Positions 1-7,768 of a stretch of DNA of 10,495 bases are shown here, in pieces. This stretch comes from Oscillibacter sp. (GTDB lineage Bacteria; Bacillota; Clostridia; Oscillospirales; Oscillospiraceae), in contig DPGF01000026.1 in NCBI GenBank assembly GCA_003522105.1, forward strand, positions 1 through 10,495, read 5' to 3'. Numbering within the stretch: position 1 is the first letter of the stretch; each line of letters opens with the position of its first letter. The translations under genes were made by a program, and so were the position numbers. A model generated the notes under the pieces. The model had not been told where the DNA came from. It saw only the letters and a list, made by a program, of their open reading frames with translations, and did not search any database.

Positions 1-90
1 AGAGTGGTTGAGGGATCGGCCCTATGACACCACGACAACCTGCCCGAAGAGGCAAGGTGCCAAATCCGACGAACGAATCGAAAGATGAGG
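1..90 (+). ncRNA. SAM-I (S-box) riboswitch aptamer, 5' end truncated
   Basis: The leader in front of metK carries the conserved S-box core: AGAG at the very start, GAGGGA followed by GGCCC and TATGACACC (the kink-turn side of P2), CAACC, a P3 hairpin with GGTGCCAAATCC, and GAAAGATGAGG at the end as the 3' strand of P1. The matching 5' strand of P1 lies before base 1, so the aptamer is cut by the window edge. The family binds S-adenosylmethionine and terminates transcription when SAM is abundant. Here it precedes SAM synthetase itself, so it is end-product feedback. The motif match and the downstream gene agree, so the call is firm. Confidence 0.95.
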
Positions 91-106
91 AAGAGCAGAA
101 AGTGCG

Positions 107-142
107 ATACTCTGTCGGTTCGACAGAGTATTTTTTGTTTTT
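107..142 (+). terminator. Riboswitch expression-platform terminator
   Basis: An 11-bp perfect stem (ATACTCTGTCG at 107-117 with its complement at 121-131) closes a GTT loop and runs into a T-rich tract at 131-142. It lies between the S-box aptamer and the metK ribosome binding site. It is therefore the intrinsic terminator expected to form in the SAM-bound state. I did not work out the competing antiterminator pairing. Confidence 0.92.
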
Positions 143-166
143 CCCGAAAGAAAGGAAGAAAGAATC

Positions 167-1348
<1,182 letters not shown>

Positions 1349-1365
1349 AGAATTCGAAAATGTAG

Positions 1366-1400
1366 CAAAAGCCGCCGACCTGATGGTCGGCGGCTTTCTT
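1366..1400. terminator. Bidirectional terminator between convergent metK and radical SAM gene
   Basis: A 10-bp perfect GC-rich stem (GCCGCCGACC at 1371-1380, complement at 1385-1394, TGAT loop) is flanked by AAAA on the left and TTTCTT on the right. The T-tract on each strand lets it serve metK from the left and the minus-strand radical SAM remnant from the right. Confidence 0.9.
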
Positions 1401-1430
1401 GCGTATCGGGGAAGGTTACAGAAAAGTCAT

Positions 1431-2322
1431 TTACTCGCAGTGCTCCTCGTCGCAGAGCTTTTCGGCCTCGGGACGCCAGCAGGCGGCGTAGGCCTTGCAT
1501 TTGCCGCACAGGTGCTCCACGCTCTCGGGCGCTTCGAGGTCGGTCGAGTGCGCGCCGGAGCGCGCGACCATCTGGGGCAGCAGCTCCGGGTTTTCGAGCA
1601 TCGGGCAGGGACGCAGGTGGTTACCGTTGAAGGGCTGACCCTTGCGGTATTCGAGGAAGAGCGGCTGCTGCAAGCACTCGAGGAAGCTCTTCTCACGGAT
1701 GTTCGCGCCCGAGTAATGGATAAAGACGCAGGGCTCCACATCGCCCGCAGCGTTGATGTGGCAGTAGATGCGCCCACCGGCAACGCAGCCGCCGGCGAAC
1801 TCGCCGCCGGTGAAGAGGCAGGCGTGGGTGCCGAGTTCCTTGGCCTCGGTCAGCACACGATCCATTTCTTCAAAGGTGAGATTCTGGTTGTGGCCGTATT
1901 CCGCCGCCCAGCAGCCCTTGCAGCGCATGTTGCATGCGCTCGTCGGATTCATCAGGATAAGCCAGGGAATGTTGCAGCCATACTTTTCGGCGTTTTCTGC
2001 GCCTGCTGGAAGCCGCGGAAGCCACCCTCGTAAGCGGCATTCGTCAGAAACGTTTTGAGAAGATAGGGGGCGCATTCGCGGATCAGGCGCTGGAGATAAT
2101 GCGCCCACTTGCCGTCCGGCTCGTTGGCGATCATGTGGAGACCGGCGAAGGTCTCAGGCTTCCAGACCGAACCATGAATCTTCTGCACCATATCGACAAG
2201 GGAATTGGCGATGTTGCCGACGTCCTGTGTCTGACCCTTTTTGATGAGAGAATCCAGCATGGTCTCAAAGGCTTTGCGCTCTGCTGCGTGGGCGATCTTC
2301 TCTGCTGCGTTCCTGTTGTCAC
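1431..2322 (-). pseudogene. Radical SAM/SPASM protein remnant: frameshift plus internal deletion
   Basis: Two minus-strand frames together encode one damaged protein. The upstream frame (from ATG at 2260) gives MLDSLIKKG followed by a helical segment ending GGFRGFQQAQ. The downstream frame picks up at ENAEKYGC and contains the radical SAM cluster motif CNMRCKGC, then FTGGE, then jumps to FAGGCVAGGR and a SPASM-like tail with CHINAAGDVEPC, CPMLENPELL and CGKCKAYAAC. One lost G near 1997 (GCGCAG|AAAAC) explains the frame change. At about 1797-1807 the usual TGGEP is fused directly to the GEFxGGC part of the tail, so from memory of the family (about 450 residues) some 150 residues of the barrel are missing in frame. 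The segment upstream of ATG 2260 also looks coding (NAAEKIAHAAERKAFET) but has no start in frame. A GTG at 2322 with GGAAAGGAAG before it is in another frame, hinting at a third lesion. It lies 3' of the alarmone synthetase. Its original substrate is unknown. Confidence 0.85.
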
Positions 2323-2334
2323 GCTTCCTTTCCG

Positions 2335-2353
2335 TGTCCGCGCGAAGCGGACA
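2335..2353. other. Hairpin between alarmone synthetase and radical SAM remnant
   Basis: A 7-bp perfect inverted repeat (TGTCCGC / GCGGACA) with a GCGAA spacer lies just after the stop codon of the synthetase gene. On the minus strand, the direction of both genes, no T-tract follows, so it is not a convincing terminator there. On the plus strand only TTTT follows. It may be a 3' mRNA stabiliser or a chance structure. Confidence 0.35.
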
Positions 2354-2360
2354 TTTTCAA

Positions 2361-3083
2361 TCAGGAGGAAAGGGCGCGATCCCTTTCCTCGGTTGCCTGT
2401 GCGGCGATCTTCTGGAGCTTTTCCATGCGCGCGTCGAGCTGTGCGCTGATCTCGGCGCACTCATAGAGCTCACGCTCCACATAGTCCATCTCGGGGAGAT
2501 TTTTCTTGTAACGGATCTTATGCTCAAGGCTGGCCCACCAGTCCATCGAGATCGTGCGGAACTGCACTTCAACCCGCATGAGCCGCTTCTGGTCGTGCAG
2601 GAAGATGGGCGTTTCGACGATGAGATGGAGGCTTCGGTAGCCGTTGGGCTTGGGGTTTGCGATGTAGTCCTTGCGTTCGATGAGCGTGATGTCGTCCTGA
2701 CGCAGCAGCGCGTCGGAGAGCTTGTAGATGTCCGACGGGTGCGAGCAGATGACGCGCACGCCTGCAATATCGTTGAGGTTCTGCTCAATGCTCTCTACAG
2801 TCATGGGATAGCCGCGGCGGGAGAGTTTTTCCATGATGCTCTCCGGTGACTTGAGACGTGTTTTGATCGTTTCGATGGGGTTGCGGTCGTATTGCAGGGA
2901 AAGCTCTTCATTGAGCACATTGAACTTCGTTTCCACTTCCATGATCGCGCAGCGATAGTAGCTCATCAGCTCACGATACGGCTGGAAGTATTTCTGAACC
3001 CACTGCTGTACCTCGCCGCGGGAGAGACGCGAGAGCAGTACCTGCTCGAGATAAGTGCGATCGACAAGCGGACGGATCGGCAT
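2361..3083 (-). CDS. Small alarmone synthetase, RelQ/YjbM type (GTP pyrophosphokinase)
   Basis: The product transfers pyrophosphate from ATP to GDP or GTP to make (p)ppGpp, the stringent-response alarmone. It has 240 residues and only the RelA/SpoT synthetase domain, with no hydrolase, TGS or ACT domain. Visible signatures are KTRLKSPESIMEKL at about 74-87 (nucleotide-binding basic stretch), NDIAGVRV at about 104-111 (metal-binding Asp105), NPKPNGYRSLH at 143-153 and RVEVQFRT with catalytic Glu172, followed by DWWASLEHKIRYK. The last block is typical of the YjbM/RelQ group, which works as a tetramer. The C-terminal end is charged and helical. I chose the ATG at 3083 because AAAGGAG lies 8 bases upstream and homologues begin there. 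The frame stays open to 3272, but that extension contains the promoter. It has its own promoter at 3147-3175 and is followed by the radical SAM remnant. Confidence 0.94.
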   Translation of the reverse strand: MPIRPLVDRTYLEQVLLSRLSRGEVQQWVQKYFQPYRELMSYYRCAIMEVETKFNVLNEELSLQYDRNPIETIKTRLKSPESIMEKLSRRGYPMTVESIEQNLNDIAGVRVICSHPSDIYKLSDALLRQDDITLIERKDYIANPKPNGYRSLHLIVETPIFLHDQKRLMRVEVQFRTISMDWWASLEHKIRYKKNLPEMDYVERELYECAEISAQLDARMEKLQKIAAQATEERDRALSS

Positions 3084-3116
3084 GTCTTCAGCTCCTTTGT
3101 TTAGCATTTTACAGAC

Positions 3117-3135
3117 CGCGTGAAAAAGACGCGGC
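3117..3135 (-). other. Hairpin in the alarmone synthetase leader
   Basis: An inverted repeat of 6 bp (CCGCGT / ACGCGG) with a 7-base A/T-rich loop sits in the 5' leader between the predicted transcription start (about 3140) and the ribosome binding site. No T-tract follows that would make it a terminator. A stabilising or regulatory role is possible but unproven. Confidence 0.35.
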
Positions 3136-3146
3136 CTGATAAAAAC

Positions 3147-3175
3147 AGCATAGCAAAAAGGCGGAGCGGTTTCAA
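3147..3175 (-). promoter_or_regulatory. Sigma-A-type promoter for the alarmone synthetase
   Basis: On the minus strand, TTGAAA (3170-3175) and TATGCT (3147-3152) are separated by exactly 17 bases, close to the consensus. It points at the synthetase gene and implies a leader of roughly 55 bases containing one hairpin. Confidence 0.75.
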
Positions 3176-3324
3176 TGCATAAGCTGTTAACTTTTTGCCG
3201 GCCGCCTGAACGGGAAAACCCTCCATCTTTATCTTCACGGTAACAAAGGAAATTGTCGAAAACTATGGGCAAACGCAGTGGCTTATCCGATTTTCTGACA
3301 GCCGGGCAAAAATGTCAGGGAGCA
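3176..3324. other. Non-coding gap between alarmone synthetase promoter and small membrane gene
   Basis: This stretch lies between the synthetase promoter and the terminator of the next minus-strand gene. I see no credible gene. The only structure noted is a 6-bp inverted repeat, CTGACA (3295-3300) with TGTCAG (3313-3318), which is weak. The short open frames crossing it lack ribosome binding sites and family resemblance. Confidence 0.6.
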
Positions 3325-3359
3325 CAAAAAAAGCGCCCCTTCCATGCGGAAAGAGCGCT
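3325..3359 (-). terminator. Intrinsic terminator of the small membrane protein gene
   Basis: Read on the minus strand, a 12-bp stem (positions 3332-3343 with 3348-3359, including G-U pairs) closes a GCAT loop and is followed by seven Ts. It lies 26 bases after the stop codon of the small membrane protein gene. Its core resembles the terminator at 6261-6293. Confidence 0.88.
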
Positions 3360-3385
3360 GGGGAAACCATGTGAAATTGAGAGGG

Positions 3386-3697
3386 TCATGTGCCGAGAAC
3401 ATGTGCCGTCATCATCTGCCAGAGGATGGAGAGCTGCGGCGTGGATACAAGAACAAAGGCGAGGATAAAGACGAACCAGAGCTTTGACATGTCCTCCTCT
3501 TTCTTGCAGAGAAAATAGCAGTAGGAAAGATATGCGACCGCGTCCACGATCAAAACCGTGAGGAACATGGTGAGAAAGCCGTCCTCGCTCTGCTCGGCGG
3601 TGCCGGTGTAGAGCGAGAGAAGGGAATAGTATAGAAATGTGACGGTAAACGGCCACTTGAGCTTGCGCCAGTCGTGAATGCGGTTCTTTTTGTTCAT
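3386..3697 (-). CDS. Small hypothetical membrane protein (three helices)
   Basis: I do not recognise this 103-residue protein. The first 14 residues are basic (MNKKNRIHDWRKLK), followed by three hydrophobic stretches at about 15-33, 40-63 and 72-97, separated by an acidic loop (EQSEDG) and a charged loop (KKEEDMSK). It should be an inner-membrane protein with the basic N-terminus inside. There is no signal peptidase site and no catalytic motif. The start at 3697 is supported by AAGGAG 7 bases upstream. The frame is open further upstream, but that part overlaps the promoter. It is a single-gene unit with its own promoter (3725-3753) and terminator (3325-3359), divergent from the D-amino-acid deacylase gene. 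That arrangement makes it likely to be a real gene. Confidence 0.8.
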   Translation of the reverse strand: MNKKNRIHDWRKLKWPFTVTFLYYSLLSLYTGTAEQSEDGFLTMFLTVLIVDAVAYLSYCYFLCKKEEDMSKLWFVFILAFVLVSTPQLSILWQMMTAHVLGT

Positions 3698-3724
3698 GGA
3701 AGGGCTCCTTTTTGCGTTTTTTCC

Positions 3725-3753
3725 AGTATACTCTGCGCCGGGGCGGATTGCAA
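3725..3753 (-). promoter_or_regulatory. Sigma-A-type promoter for the small membrane protein
   Basis: On the minus strand, TTGCAA (3748-3753) and TATACT (3725-3730) are spaced by exactly 17 bases. The predicted start lies about 20 bases before the ribosome binding site and start codon at 3697, giving a very short leader. Confidence 0.8.
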
Positions 3754-3765
3754 GGGGAAATGACC

Positions 3766-3795
3766 TTGCCAAGCGGCTGCGCGGTGTGGTAGACT
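3766..3795 (+). promoter_or_regulatory. Probable promoter for the D-amino-acid deacylase gene
   Basis: TTGCCA (3766-3771) and TAGACT (3790-3795) are spaced by 18 bases and lie just before the AAGGAGGG ribosome binding site. Only 12 bases separate its -35 box from that of the divergent promoter, so both could share one regulator site. Confidence 0.55.
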
Positions 3796-3816
3796 GCAAA
3801 AAAAGGAGGGATAAGC

Positions 3817-5418
3817 ATGCTGGATACGCTGATCCGCGGTGCGAAGATCATTGACGGTACGGGGAAGGCGGCGTTCAACGCGGATGTCGGCATTTTAGAC
3901 GGCATGATCGAAGCGGTTGGGAATTTGCCGGACGCGCAGGCGTTTTCGACGATCGAGGCCGCAGGCCGCTGCCTGACACCGGGATTTATCGATATGCACC
4001 GCCATGCCGATGCGGCGGTGTTCCGCAAGGATTTCGGGCGAGCGGAGCTTTGCCAGGGGCTGACGACGATCGTGAACGGCAACTGCGGCATGTCGCTCGC
4101 GCCGCTTGCGGGAAAGTATGCGCCCGCCTGCGCGCGCTATCTCGCGCCCATCACGGGGGAGATCACGCCGGAGCTGCGCTTTGATTCACTCGCTTCCTAT
4201 TTCAAGGCGGCGCAGAGCCGCGGCCTGCCGCTCTCCTGCGCGCAGCTTGCCGGCATGGGAACACTGCGCACACTTGCCGCGGGCTTTGAAGCGGACGAGT
4301 TATCGCCGCTTGAAATGAGAGAGATGCACTATCACATGGAAAAGGCGCTCGCCGACGGCGCGTGCGGCGTATCGCTCGGCCTTGGCTACGCGCCGGAGAT
4401 CTTCTATTCGACCGACGGACTCATCCGCGCGCTTGCACCGCTGTATCAAAGCGGCGTGCCCATCTGCGTGCACATGCGTCAGGAGGGCGACGGCGTGGTG
4501 GACGCGCTGCGCGAGATGATCGAGGTCGCCCGCGCACTGCAAACGCCGCTGGAGGTGAGCCACCTCAAGGCCATCGGCGGGCGAAACGCGCGCAAGGCTG
4601 TACCGGAGATGCTCTCGCTCATTGCCCGGGCACGGGAGGAAGGACTTGACGTGATGTGCGACGCCTATCCCTACACCGCCGGCTCAACGCAGCTCATCCA
4701 CGTGCTGCCGCCGGAGTTTCAGGCGGGCGGGACAGAGACGCTGACGAAGCGCCTGCGTGATCGCGCCGCGCGCGAAGAGATGCGCGCGCGGATGGAAACG
4801 GGCAGCGATTTTGAAAATATCACGCTGCTTGTCGGATTTGAAAATGTCGTCGCCATCGGGCTTCGAACGGACGAATATCGCCGCTTTGAGGGAAAGAGCA
4901 TCGCGGAGATCGCGCTCGCGCTCGGGAAAGATCCCTACGACGCACTTTTTGACCTGTTGGCGGCGGAGAAGTGCGAGGCGGGGATGATCGACTACATCTC
5001 GGACGAAGAAGATCTCAAGGCTATTTTGCGCGCGCCGTTTTCGGGTGTCATTTCGGATGCGACCTACCCCGGCACCGGGCAGGTACATCCGCGCGTGTAC
5101 GGCGCATTCGCGCGCCTCATCGAAAAATACGTCGTGCGGGAAAAGGTACTCACGCTCGAGCAGGCGGTGCATAAGGTGACGCTTCAGGCAGCAGAGCGGT
5201 TCTCCCTTGCGGGAAAGGGAAAGATCGAAGTGGGCGCGGACGCGGATCTGCTGCTTTTTGCCCCCGAGAAGATCCGCGAGAGAGGAACTTACCTCACACC
5301 GAAGGCCTGCGCGTCGGGCTTTGACGAGGTGTTTGTACTCGGCGAGCGCGTGATCGAAAACGGCGAGTACCGCGGCGGCAGCAACGGGGAAATGCTGGGC
5401 CTGAGAATGGAATATTGA
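3817..5418 (+). CDS. N-acyl-D-amino-acid deacylase (D-aminoacylase family amidohydrolase)
   Basis: This 533-residue protein belongs to the metal-dependent amidohydrolase superfamily, in the D-aminoacylase/N-acyl-D-glutamate deacylase branch. That branch releases free D-amino acids from N-acyl-D-amino acids, in the cytosol. The N-terminal beta domain (IRGAKIIDGTGKAAFNADVGI) leads into the barrel with GFIDMHRHAD (His61, His63), NGNCGMS (Cys90, the metal-bridging Cys of this branch), CVHMR (His219), EVSHLKA (His249) and SDATYPGTGQVHPR (catalytic Asp414). The C-terminal beta sandwich has the usual KIEVGADADLLLFAP. All expected metal and catalytic residues are present, so it should be active; the exact acyl and amino-acid preference cannot be read. 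The ATG has AAGGAGGG 6 bases upstream. There is no signal peptide. It has its own likely promoter and no convincing terminator; the AT-rich stretch after the TGA may serve. A role in D-amino-acid salvage from peptidoglycan or diet is inference. Confidence 0.92.
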   Translation: MLDTLIRGAKIIDGTGKAAFNADVGILDGMIEAVGNLPDAQAFSTIEAAGRCLTPGFIDMHRHADAAVFRKDFGRAELCQGLTTIVNGNCGMSLAPLAGKYAPACARYLAPITGEITPELRFDSLASYFKAAQSRGLPLSCAQLAGMGTLRTLAAGFEADELSPLEMREMHYHMEKALADGACGVSLGLGYAPEIFYSTDGLIRALAPLYQSGVPICVHMRQEGDGVVDALREMIEVARALQTPLEVSHLKAIGGRNARKAVPEMLSLIARAREEGLDVMCDAYPYTAGSTQLIHVLPPEFQAGGTETLTKRLRDRAAREEMRARMETGSDFENITLLVGFENVVAIGLRTDEYRRFEGKSIAEIALALGKDPYDALFDLLAAEKCEAGMIDYISDEEDLKAILRAPFSGVISDATYPGTGQVHPRVYGAFARLIEKYVVREKVLTLEQAVHKVTLQAAERFSLAGKGKIEVGADADLLLFAPEKIRERGTYLTPKACASGFDEVFVLGERVIENGEYRGGSNGEMLGLRMEY

Positions 5419-5431
5419 AATCTTAAAAAAT

Positions 5432-5461
5432 TTTTCAGGTGCATTTCAGCCGCCGTATGAT
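5432..5461 (+). promoter_or_regulatory. Weak candidate promoter for the YwaF-like gene
   Basis: TATGAT (5456-5461) is a good -10 box, and the best -35 match is TTTTCA (5432-5437) at 18 bases. It lies in the 84-base gap between the deacylase gene and the YwaF-like gene. The match is partial, so read-through from the deacylase gene is an alternative. Confidence 0.35.
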
Positions 5462-5502
5462 ATGCTGTTTGCGAAGAAAAAGATAGCGGGAGGTTTGATC
5501 AA

Positions 5503-6249
5503 GTGGAGTGCTTTTGGGATACGGTGGATACAATTGGCGAGGGCTTTGGCTTTTCGCTCTTCGGCGCGCGGCATTTGGTGACGCTTGCGCTGTATATTGC
5601 CTTTGCCGCGCTGAGCTGCAAGCGCTACAAGGCGGCGGACGAGAAGAGGCGGGCGCAGCTGCGAAAGCTCTTCGCCGTTCTCCTGCTTGCGGACGAGGCG
5701 TTCAAGCAGATCGGTTTGCAGATCGGCGGGAATTTCAACTGAGACTATCTGCCGCTGCACCTGTGCTCGATCAACATTTTTCTTATCGCGCTGCACGCGT
5801 GGAAACCGAACAGGCTGCTTGATAACTTCCTCTACTTTATCTGTATCCCCGCGGCGACGGCGGCGCTGCTGTTCCCGACGTGGACGTCGCTTCCGGCGGC
5901 GAACTTCATGTTCTGGCATTCGACGAGCGTGCACATTCTGCTTGCGGCCTACCCCATCATGCTGTTTTCGGGCGGTGAGATCCGACCGAGCGTCAGGTAC
6001 ATGGGCAAGTGCTTCTTGCTGCTGTTGGCAATGGCGGTGCCGATTTATTGCGTCAACCTGCTGCTCGATACGAATTTCATGTTTCTGATGTACGCGCCGG
6101 ACGGCAACCCGCTTGCGTGGTTCCGCGACCGTTTCGGCCATCACTGGATCGGCTTCCCCGTGCTGCTCGCGGCGGTGTTCGCGCTGATGGATGTGCCGGT
6201 TCTGCTCAAGGGACGACAGGAAAACAAGGCGATCCGTGCGGCGGAATAA
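5503..6249 (+). pseudogene. YwaF/TIGR02206-like membrane protein interrupted by one in-frame TGA
   Basis: A single reading frame of 248 codons runs from GTG 5503 to TAA 6249, broken only by TGA at 5740-5742 (codon 80). Both sides are clearly one protein: IGLQIGGNFN before the stop and DYLPLHLCSINIFL after it, the latter being the most conserved motif of the YwaF/TMEM164-like (TIGR02206) family. About seven hydrophobic segments are seen (near residues 24-40, 53-76, 82-100, 105-127, 138-157, 166-188 and 213-235), and the total length suits the family. GGGAGG lies 9 bases before the GTG. TGA is one base from TGG, so a nonsense mutation of a Trp codon is the simplest reading. Other genes here use TGG for Trp and TGA as stop, so it is not a recoded genome. 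Because selA follows, selenocysteine was considered, but no SECIS-like hairpin follows the TGA. Restart at ATG 5908 would give only the C-terminal half. Family function is unknown. Confidence 0.8.
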
Positions 6250-6260
6250 AGAAGAGAAAA

Positions 6261-6293
6261 AGCGGTTCTTCCATGTGGAGGAATCGCTTTTTT
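6261..6293 (+). terminator. Intrinsic terminator after the YwaF-like gene
   Basis: A 12-bp stem (6261-6272 with 6277-6288, two G-U pairs) closes an ATGT loop and ends in six Ts. It starts 12 bases after the TAA stop and separates this gene from the selA promoter. Confidence 0.92.
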
Positions 6294-6304
6294 GCGCGTT
6301 TTTC

Positions 6305-6333
6305 TTGACGGGCGGTGGCCTTTCTGATAGGGT
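6305..6333 (+). promoter_or_regulatory. Probable promoter of the selAB operon
   Basis: TTGACG (6305-6310) matches the -35 consensus in five of six bases, and TAGGGT (6328-6333) at 17 bases spacing is a fair -10. It lies directly after the preceding terminator and about 60 bases before the selA start, leaving a leader of roughly 55 bases. Confidence 0.6.
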
Positions 6334-6394
6334 AAAGTCAAACTGGAGAACTGGAGCCCGATGCATGGTATGTCGGGTGTGAGGAGGGGAAAGC

Positions 6395-7768
6395 GTGGAA
6401 GAAAATCTGTTCCGTTCTATCCCACGGGTGGACGAGCTGCTCGATCGGGGAGAGCTTAAGGCGTCGGCGCTGTCGCAGACGCTATTGCGCGAGAGCGTGC
6501 GCGAGGAGCTGGACGCGCTGCGAAGCGAAGTGCGCGGCGGACGCTCCTCGCTGCCGGAGACGGACGAGCTGTGCGCGCGCATTCTGGCGCGGGCGGAAGA
6601 GAAGCAGATGCCGTCGCTGCGTACAGTCATCAACGCAACGGGCGTGACGCTGCACACAAACCTCGGCCGCGCCTGCCTGAGCGAGCGCGCGGCGAACGCC
6701 GCGGCGGAGGCCGCGTACGCCTATTCCACGCTTGAATACGACGCTGTTCGGGGCTGCCGCGGTTCACGCCACAGCCATGTGGAGAGCCTCTTGTGCCGTC
6801 TGACGGGTGCGGAGGCGGCGATGGCTGTGAACAACAACGCCGCGGCGGTGCTGCTTATTCTATCCGCGCTCGCCAGCGGGGGTGAAGTCATCGTCTCGCG
6901 CGGCGAGCTTGTCGAGATCGGCGGCTCATTCCGCATTCCGGAGATCGTGACCCAGTGCGGCTGCACGCTGCGCGAGGTCGGCGCGACGAACAAGACGCAT
7001 CTGCGCGACTATGAGGCTGCTGTCAGCGAGCAGACGCGGGCGATCTTAAAGGTGCACACGAGCAATTACCGCATTGTCGGCTTTACCGAATCTGTGCCGC
7101 GGGAGGCGCTTGCCGCGCTCGCGCGGGAAAGGGGGCTGCCGCTCATCGAAGACCTCGGCAGCGGCGCGCTCGTGGAGTTGGAACAATACGGGATCCACGG
7201 CGAACCGACGGTGCAGAGAAGTCTGCGCGCGGGCGTGGATGTTGCATCGTTTTCCGGCGACAAGCTGCTCGGCGGGCCACAGGCGGGGCTGATCGTCGGC
7301 AGAAAAGAATACATTGAACGGCTCAAAAAGCACCCGCTCGCGCGGGCGCTGCGCCTTGATAAGATGACGCTTGCCGCGCTGCACGCGACGCTGCGGGCAT
7401 ATCTGGACACGGATACCGCCGCGCGCGAGATCCCGACGCTTGCCATGCTGTCGGCAGGAGAAGAGGCGCTGCGCGAAAAGGCGCTGCGCCTGCAACAGGC
7501 GCTTGCCGGCGCAGGGGTCGCCTCGCAGCTCGTGAAGACGGGGGACGCGGTCGGCGGCGGCAGCGCGCCGGCGCAGGAGCTTCCCGGTTGGGCGGTCGCG
7601 CTTGATCCGGGAAAGCATAGTGTAGATGAACTGGAAGAGCGGCTGCGCATGCGCGAAAAGCCCATCGTTGCGCGCATCCACCGCTGGCAGTATCTTCTGT
7701 GCGTGCGCACGATCGACGAAAAGGACTTTGCCGGGCTTGCCGCGGCGGCTGCGGAGGCGCTGCGATGA
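6395..7768 (+). CDS. selA: L-seryl-tRNA(Sec) selenium transferase
   Basis: SelA is a PLP enzyme that converts Ser-tRNA-Sec to Sec-tRNA-Sec using selenophosphate, as a large homodecamer in the cytosol. The 457-residue protein has the family length. It shows the N-terminal tRNA-binding helical domain (about 1-75), INATGVTLHTNLGR at about 79-92, GCRGSRHSHVE at 120-130, and the PLP lysine block ASFSGDKLLGGPQAG with Lys290. The GTG start is preceded by GAGGAGGGG about 5 bases upstream, and the sequence begins as expected for the family. It is the first gene of an operon: its TGA overlaps the selB ATG by four bases, implying translational coupling. A promoter candidate and the terminator of the previous gene lie upstream. 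The partner selD (selenophosphate synthetase) is not in the window. Confidence 0.97.
   Translation: MEENLFRSIPRVDELLDRGELKASALSQTLLRESVREELDALRSEVRGGRSSLPETDELCARILARAEEKQMPSLRTVINATGVTLHTNLGRACLSERAANAAAEAAYAYSTLEYDAVRGCRGSRHSHVESLLCRLTGAEAAMAVNNNAAAVLLILSALASGGEVIVSRGELVEIGGSFRIPEIVTQCGCTLREVGATNKTHLRDYEAAVSEQTRAILKVHTSNYRIVGFTESVPREALAALARERGLPLIEDLGSGALVELEQYGIHGEPTVQRSLRAGVDVASFSGDKLLGGPQAGLIVGRKEYIERLKKHPLARALRLDKMTLAALHATLRAYLDTDTAAREIPTLAMLSAGEEALREKALRLQQALAGAGVASQLVKTGDAVGGGSAPAQELPGWAVALDPGKHSVDELEERLRMREKPIVARIHRWQYLLCVRTIDEKDFAGLAAAAAEALR

Noticed and set aside
3084..3272. N-terminal extension of the alarmone synthetase frame to 3272
   Set aside because: The extension overlaps a good TTGAAA-17-TATGCT promoter and has no ribosome binding site, while ATG 3083 has AAAGGAG upstream and matches the family start.
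5503..5800. A selenoprotein encoded through the TGA at 5740
   Set aside because: No bacterial SECIS-like hairpin is visible after the TGA, the protein is a multi-helix membrane protein with no redox motif at that site, and TGG to TGA is a one-base change. Kept as a finding to check, not as a call.
5446..6657. 403-codon minus-strand open frame across the YwaF-like gene and the selA start
   Set aside because: It spans a terminator and promoter, is Arg-rich and low-complexity, and lies antisense to recognised coding sequence.
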